Below are positions 13,661 to 15,497 of a stretch of 15,497 nt of DNA, piece by piece. The stretch is taken from contig JAJXYA010000232.1 in the NCBI GenBank assembly GCA_021780795.1, positions 1 through 15,497 on the forward strand, in the 5' to 3' direction. The stretch is from Bacillota bacterium. GTDB lineage: Bacteria > Bacillota_A > Clostridia > Clostridiales > Clostridiaceae. The notes beneath the pieces were generated by a model. It did no database searches. It was not told where the DNA came from and was given only the letters and a program-made list of their open reading frames with translations. The stretch's first letter is position 1; the number at the start of each line of letters is the position of its first letter. A program made the translations under genes and the position numbers.

Positions 13661-14971
13661 ATGGCTAGCAAAACTGAAAATATTAGCAAAGATTTTTTCA
13701 CTACCTCAAAGCACATGTCTCTCAGTAAACTAAAGGACTTCTTTAATACCGTTGTGCTAAAGATGAACCCTGCAATTTGCCCACCAATCATTATTTGGGG
13801 TACACCCGGCGTTGCTAAAAGCGCCATTGTTGAAGAGGTCTTTGGTAAGCATGAAAAGGGGCTTGTGACTACAATTTGTTCCCAGCTTGGGGCACTTGAA
13901 AGCAATGGGCTACCACATATTGAAACTGTTAGGGTGCCAGACACTCCAAACGAAAGCTACTCAGAAACTCGCTTTACTCCAACTAGTACCTTTGGTCGTG
14001 GCAAGCATAATTTATTCCTTGATGAGCTTAATAATGCAAGTCCATCTATGATGGCAGCTGTACAGAACCTTCTCTCTGCAAGAAAAATGGGTGGAGATGA
14101 CTACAGTAATGTATATATTATTGCTGCATGTAATCCACCTTCAACTAACTCATTAGCCAATGATTTAAATCATCCAAGTGTGTCACGGTGTGTACACATT
14201 GTTCTAGATTATACCCTTGATGACTTTATTAACTATGCAATTTCTAATGGTAATATTCATCCAGCTATTGTCACATTTCATAAGAAGACATCTGGACAAT
14301 ATCTGCAAGCAAAGTGGGAAGTCCTTAAGAATACTTTTGCAGGTTACCAAGTTCCAGAACCAGGGTCTAATGAGCCTTATCCATGCCCACGGTCCTGGAA
14401 ACTGGCTTCTGACTTTTTAAACACAATGGCTAAAAATCGTGGAATTGAGTATTCTCTTCTCCAGCCTATTGTAGAGGGTTGTGTTGGTGTTCAAGCAGCA
14501 GATCAATTTGCAGCTACTTATGCTTATATGAGTAAACTTCCTGATATTGAAGGTGCATATAATGGCACTATTACTTCTAAGGATGTTAACTTTAAGGGAG
14601 AAGTTGTAGTTGAGTATTTAACTGCCTTCTCTTGTATTTCATTTGCATCAGCTCAGATTGATAAAGCAAAGCTTGATGGTATTAAGTGCATCATGCCAAA
14701 AAACAAGGATGACAAGAAAACTGCTGCATGGAATCTTGTTTCAGGACTCCATCGTTTAATTCAGTTTGTTTCTGCAAGTTGTTCTCCAGAGCTTGCTCAA
14801 ATGATGACTGCAGCAATCACTAGTCATATCAGCGTTCTTCCTGAGAGCTTTAATGCTGCATTATATAGTGATCCAGATCCAGAAAATGGCCTAACACGAG
14901 TTAAGACTTTTCAAAATACTACAAAGCATGTAAGTAAGAATGCCTCTACTATTCAAAACAGCATTGGATAA
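13661..14971 (+). CDS. MoxR-type AAA+ ATPase
   Basis: A 436-residue AAA+ ATPase of the MoxR type, a family that uses ATP to remodel or activate partner proteins, often together with VWA-domain proteins. Visible motifs are Walker A GTPGVAKS (47-54), Walker B LFLDE (118-122) followed by NNASPSMMAAVQNLL, sensor 1 at Asn158 (IIAACNPPSTN), an arginine finger at about Arg176 (HPSVSRCVHI) and a likely sensor 2 in CPRSWKLASDFL. It is longer than the usual 300-350 residues, with an extra helical C-terminal region whose role I cannot name. ATG 13661 is chosen over an in-frame TTG at 13646 because GGAG (13652-13655) lies between them. Codons are AAG-leaning (19 AAG to 11 AAA), hinting at good expression. 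No VWA partner is seen in the window. Confidence 0.92.
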   Translation: MASKTENISKDFFTTSKHMSLSKLKDFFNTVVLKMNPAICPPIIIWGTPGVAKSAIVEEVFGKHEKGLVTTICSQLGALESNGLPHIETVRVPDTPNESYSETRFTPTSTFGRGKHNLFLDELNNASPSMMAAVQNLLSARKMGGDDYSNVYIIAACNPPSTNSLANDLNHPSVSRCVHIVLDYTLDDFINYAISNGNIHPAIVTFHKKTSGQYLQAKWEVLKNTFAGYQVPEPGSNEPYPCPRSWKLASDFLNTMAKNRGIEYSLLQPIVEGCVGVQAADQFAATYAYMSKLPDIEGAYNGTITSKDVNFKGEVVVEYLTAFSCISFASAQIDKAKLDGIKCIMPKNKDDKKTAAWNLVSGLHRLIQFVSASCSPELAQMMTAAITSHISVLPESFNAALYSDPDPENGLTRVKTFQNTTKHVSKNASTIQNSIG

Positions 14972-14981
14972 ATTTTAGCTT

Positions 14982-15020
14982 TATTGGGTAGCTTGTATAT
15001 GGGTTACAAGCTACCCAATA
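14982..15020 (+). terminator. Long hairpin after the MoxR-type gene
   Basis: A perfect 16-bp stem (14982-14997 with 15005-15020, core TTGGGTAGCTTGTA) with a seven-base loop begins ten bases after the ATPase stop. As with the hairpin at 4558-4589, there is no T-run directly after it. It very probably forms in RNA and ends or protects the transcript. Confidence 0.78.
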
Positions 15021-15086
15021 TTAGCAATAAAACATTTCTATAAATCTATTTAATAGGATAAAAGATAATATTAGTAAAGGTAGGCT

Positions 15087-15320
15087 ATGAAAAAGAACAA
15101 TAATCTTACATTATACATTTATCCTGGGTATATTGCATGTAGGTTAAATAATAAATTGCATCGTGAAAATGGCCCTGCTATTACATGGCAGAGTGGTTCT
15201 AACAAGTGGTATTTAAATGATGAACTACACCAAATTGATGATCCTGCTGTTAAACATACTAATGGAACTAAGAAATGGTGGTTAAATGGTAAGCATTGTA
15301 TTATAGAAAACAAACAATAA
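15087..15320 (+). CDS. MORN-like repeat protein, 77 aa, probably truncated by frameshift
   Basis: A Trp/His/Gly-rich repeat protein. Unit 1 is residues 18-40 (LNNKLHRENGPAITWQSGSN), unit 2 is 41-63 (WYLNDELHQIDDPAVKHTNG) and a partial unit 3 starts at 64 (WWLNGKHC). Each full unit is 23 residues (69 bases), with the pattern W-Y-L-N-x-x-L-H...D/N-x-P-A. This resembles the MORN_2/YwqK-type repeats common in large-phage proteins, whose role is not established. AAAGG at 15076-15080 supports ATG 15087. Unit 3 breaks off at ENKQ-stop, and a further unit appears out of frame downstream, so I infer that the gene was once longer. A functional short version cannot be excluded. Confidence 0.7.
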   Translation: MKKNNNLTLYIYPGYIACRLNNKLHRENGPAITWQSGSNKWYLNDELHQIDDPAVKHTNGTKKWWLNGKHCIIENKQ

Positions 15321-15371
15321 CTTTATACTATATGTGCTTGCTTGTGTGGTATTTAAATGATAAATTATACC
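15138..15371 (+). repeat. 69-bp imperfect coding repeat array with an out-of-frame fourth unit
   Basis: Units start at 15138, 15207 and 15276 (69-base spacing) and at 15347 (71-base spacing). The fourth start is marked by 15346-15371, which matches 15206-15231 at 23 of 26 bases, including GTGGTATTTAAATGAT without mismatch. The two extra bases put the fourth unit out of frame with the first three. Confidence 0.65.
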
Positions 15372-15454
15372 TTGTAACTAATCTTTTTACTGACTACATT
15401 AATAATTTTATATATTCATTATTATCAATAGTAACTAATGAAATTAGATTCTAA
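15321..15454 (+). pseudogene. Decayed 3' continuation of the MORN-like repeat gene
   Basis: After the stop at 15318-15320, a shifted frame reads on as repeat-like residues through LVWYLNDKLY (about 15341-15370). It continues as unrelated sequence to a TAA at 15452-15454. A 40-codon frame from ATG 15332 covers this, but no ribosome binding site precedes it. I read this as the disabled remainder of the repeat gene rather than a new gene. Confidence 0.45.
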
Positions 15455-15457
15455 TTT
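15441..15457. repeat. 8-bp inverted repeat around one base
   Basis: AAATTAGA at 15441-15448 and TCTAATTT at 15450-15457 form a perfect inverted repeat centred on one base. It lies at the end of the decayed repeat region and before the window edge. It could be an operator or chance in AT-rich DNA. The rest of 15455-15497 holds nothing I can identify. Confidence 0.4.
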
Positions 15458-15497
15458 ATGATTTAAATAGCAATTTAACTAGGCAATTATATTACAT

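Noticed and set aside
13630..13944. Minus-strand open frame of 104 codons over the start of the ATPase gene
   Set aside because: Antisense to the conserved Walker A region, which explains its length; no independent signal.
15332..15454. 40-codon plus-strand frame as a separate gene
   Set aside because: No ribosome binding site, and its only recognisable part is a misframed repeat unit; treated as a decayed gene end.
1..15497. tRNA genes, CRISPR array, integrase or insertion sequence
   Set aside because: Reading both strands I saw no cloverleaf with TTCGA-type loops, no regularly spaced repeat array and no recombinase or transposase motifs.

Overview
This looks like a stretch of a large, AT-rich (about one third G+C, judged by eye) tailed-phage genome. 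The genes are packed head to tail with overlaps of a few bases and clear AGGAG-type ribosome binding sites. Most short genes have no recognisable family. The recognisable ones are typical of lytic phages that rebuild nucleotide pools: a dNMP kinase, a Zn-dependent deaminase and ThyX. Free-standing homing-type endonucleases and a MoxR-type AAA+ ATPase are also present. No integrase, tRNA, CRISPR array or insertion sequence is visible. The host cannot be read from the window.

Layout. Positions 1-1529 hold the tail of an upstream gene, two small unknown genes and an RlaP-type nucleotidyltransferase. A Vsr-like endonuclease lies on the minus strand at 1522-1959. A divergent spacer with a 16-bp palindrome follows, then a dNMP kinase (2015-3067) whose C-terminal third resembles a degenerate LAGLIDADG domain. 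Three small unknown genes follow to 3854. A self-contained unit at 3855-4589 (short tandem repeat, 206-residue acidic-tailed protein, strong hairpin) appears highly expressed. Positions 4674-7112 form a nucleotide-metabolism block: deaminase, two small unknowns (one a membrane protein), ThyX, and a second nucleotidyltransferase of the CCA/poly(A)-polymerase type.

Positions 7105-12824 are the least understood part. They hold an unknown 210-residue protein, a NYN/PIN-fold protein that has lost most catalytic acids, two very large proteins (661 and 629 residues) that I judge to be diverged paralogs, and a 215-residue protein. An HNH endonuclease on the minus strand separates these from a MoxR-type ATPase (13661-14971), which ends in a 16-bp-stem hairpin. 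A MORN-like repeat protein with signs of frameshift decay closes the window.

The only two minus-strand genes are both endonucleases. Each sits tail-to-tail with the gene on its left and slightly overlaps its 3' end, the pattern expected of mobile elements inserted into a co-directional phage gene array. The best candidate for an undescribed system is the 7105-14971 block: paralogous giant proteins, a pseudo-NYN protein and an AAA+ remodelling ATPase.
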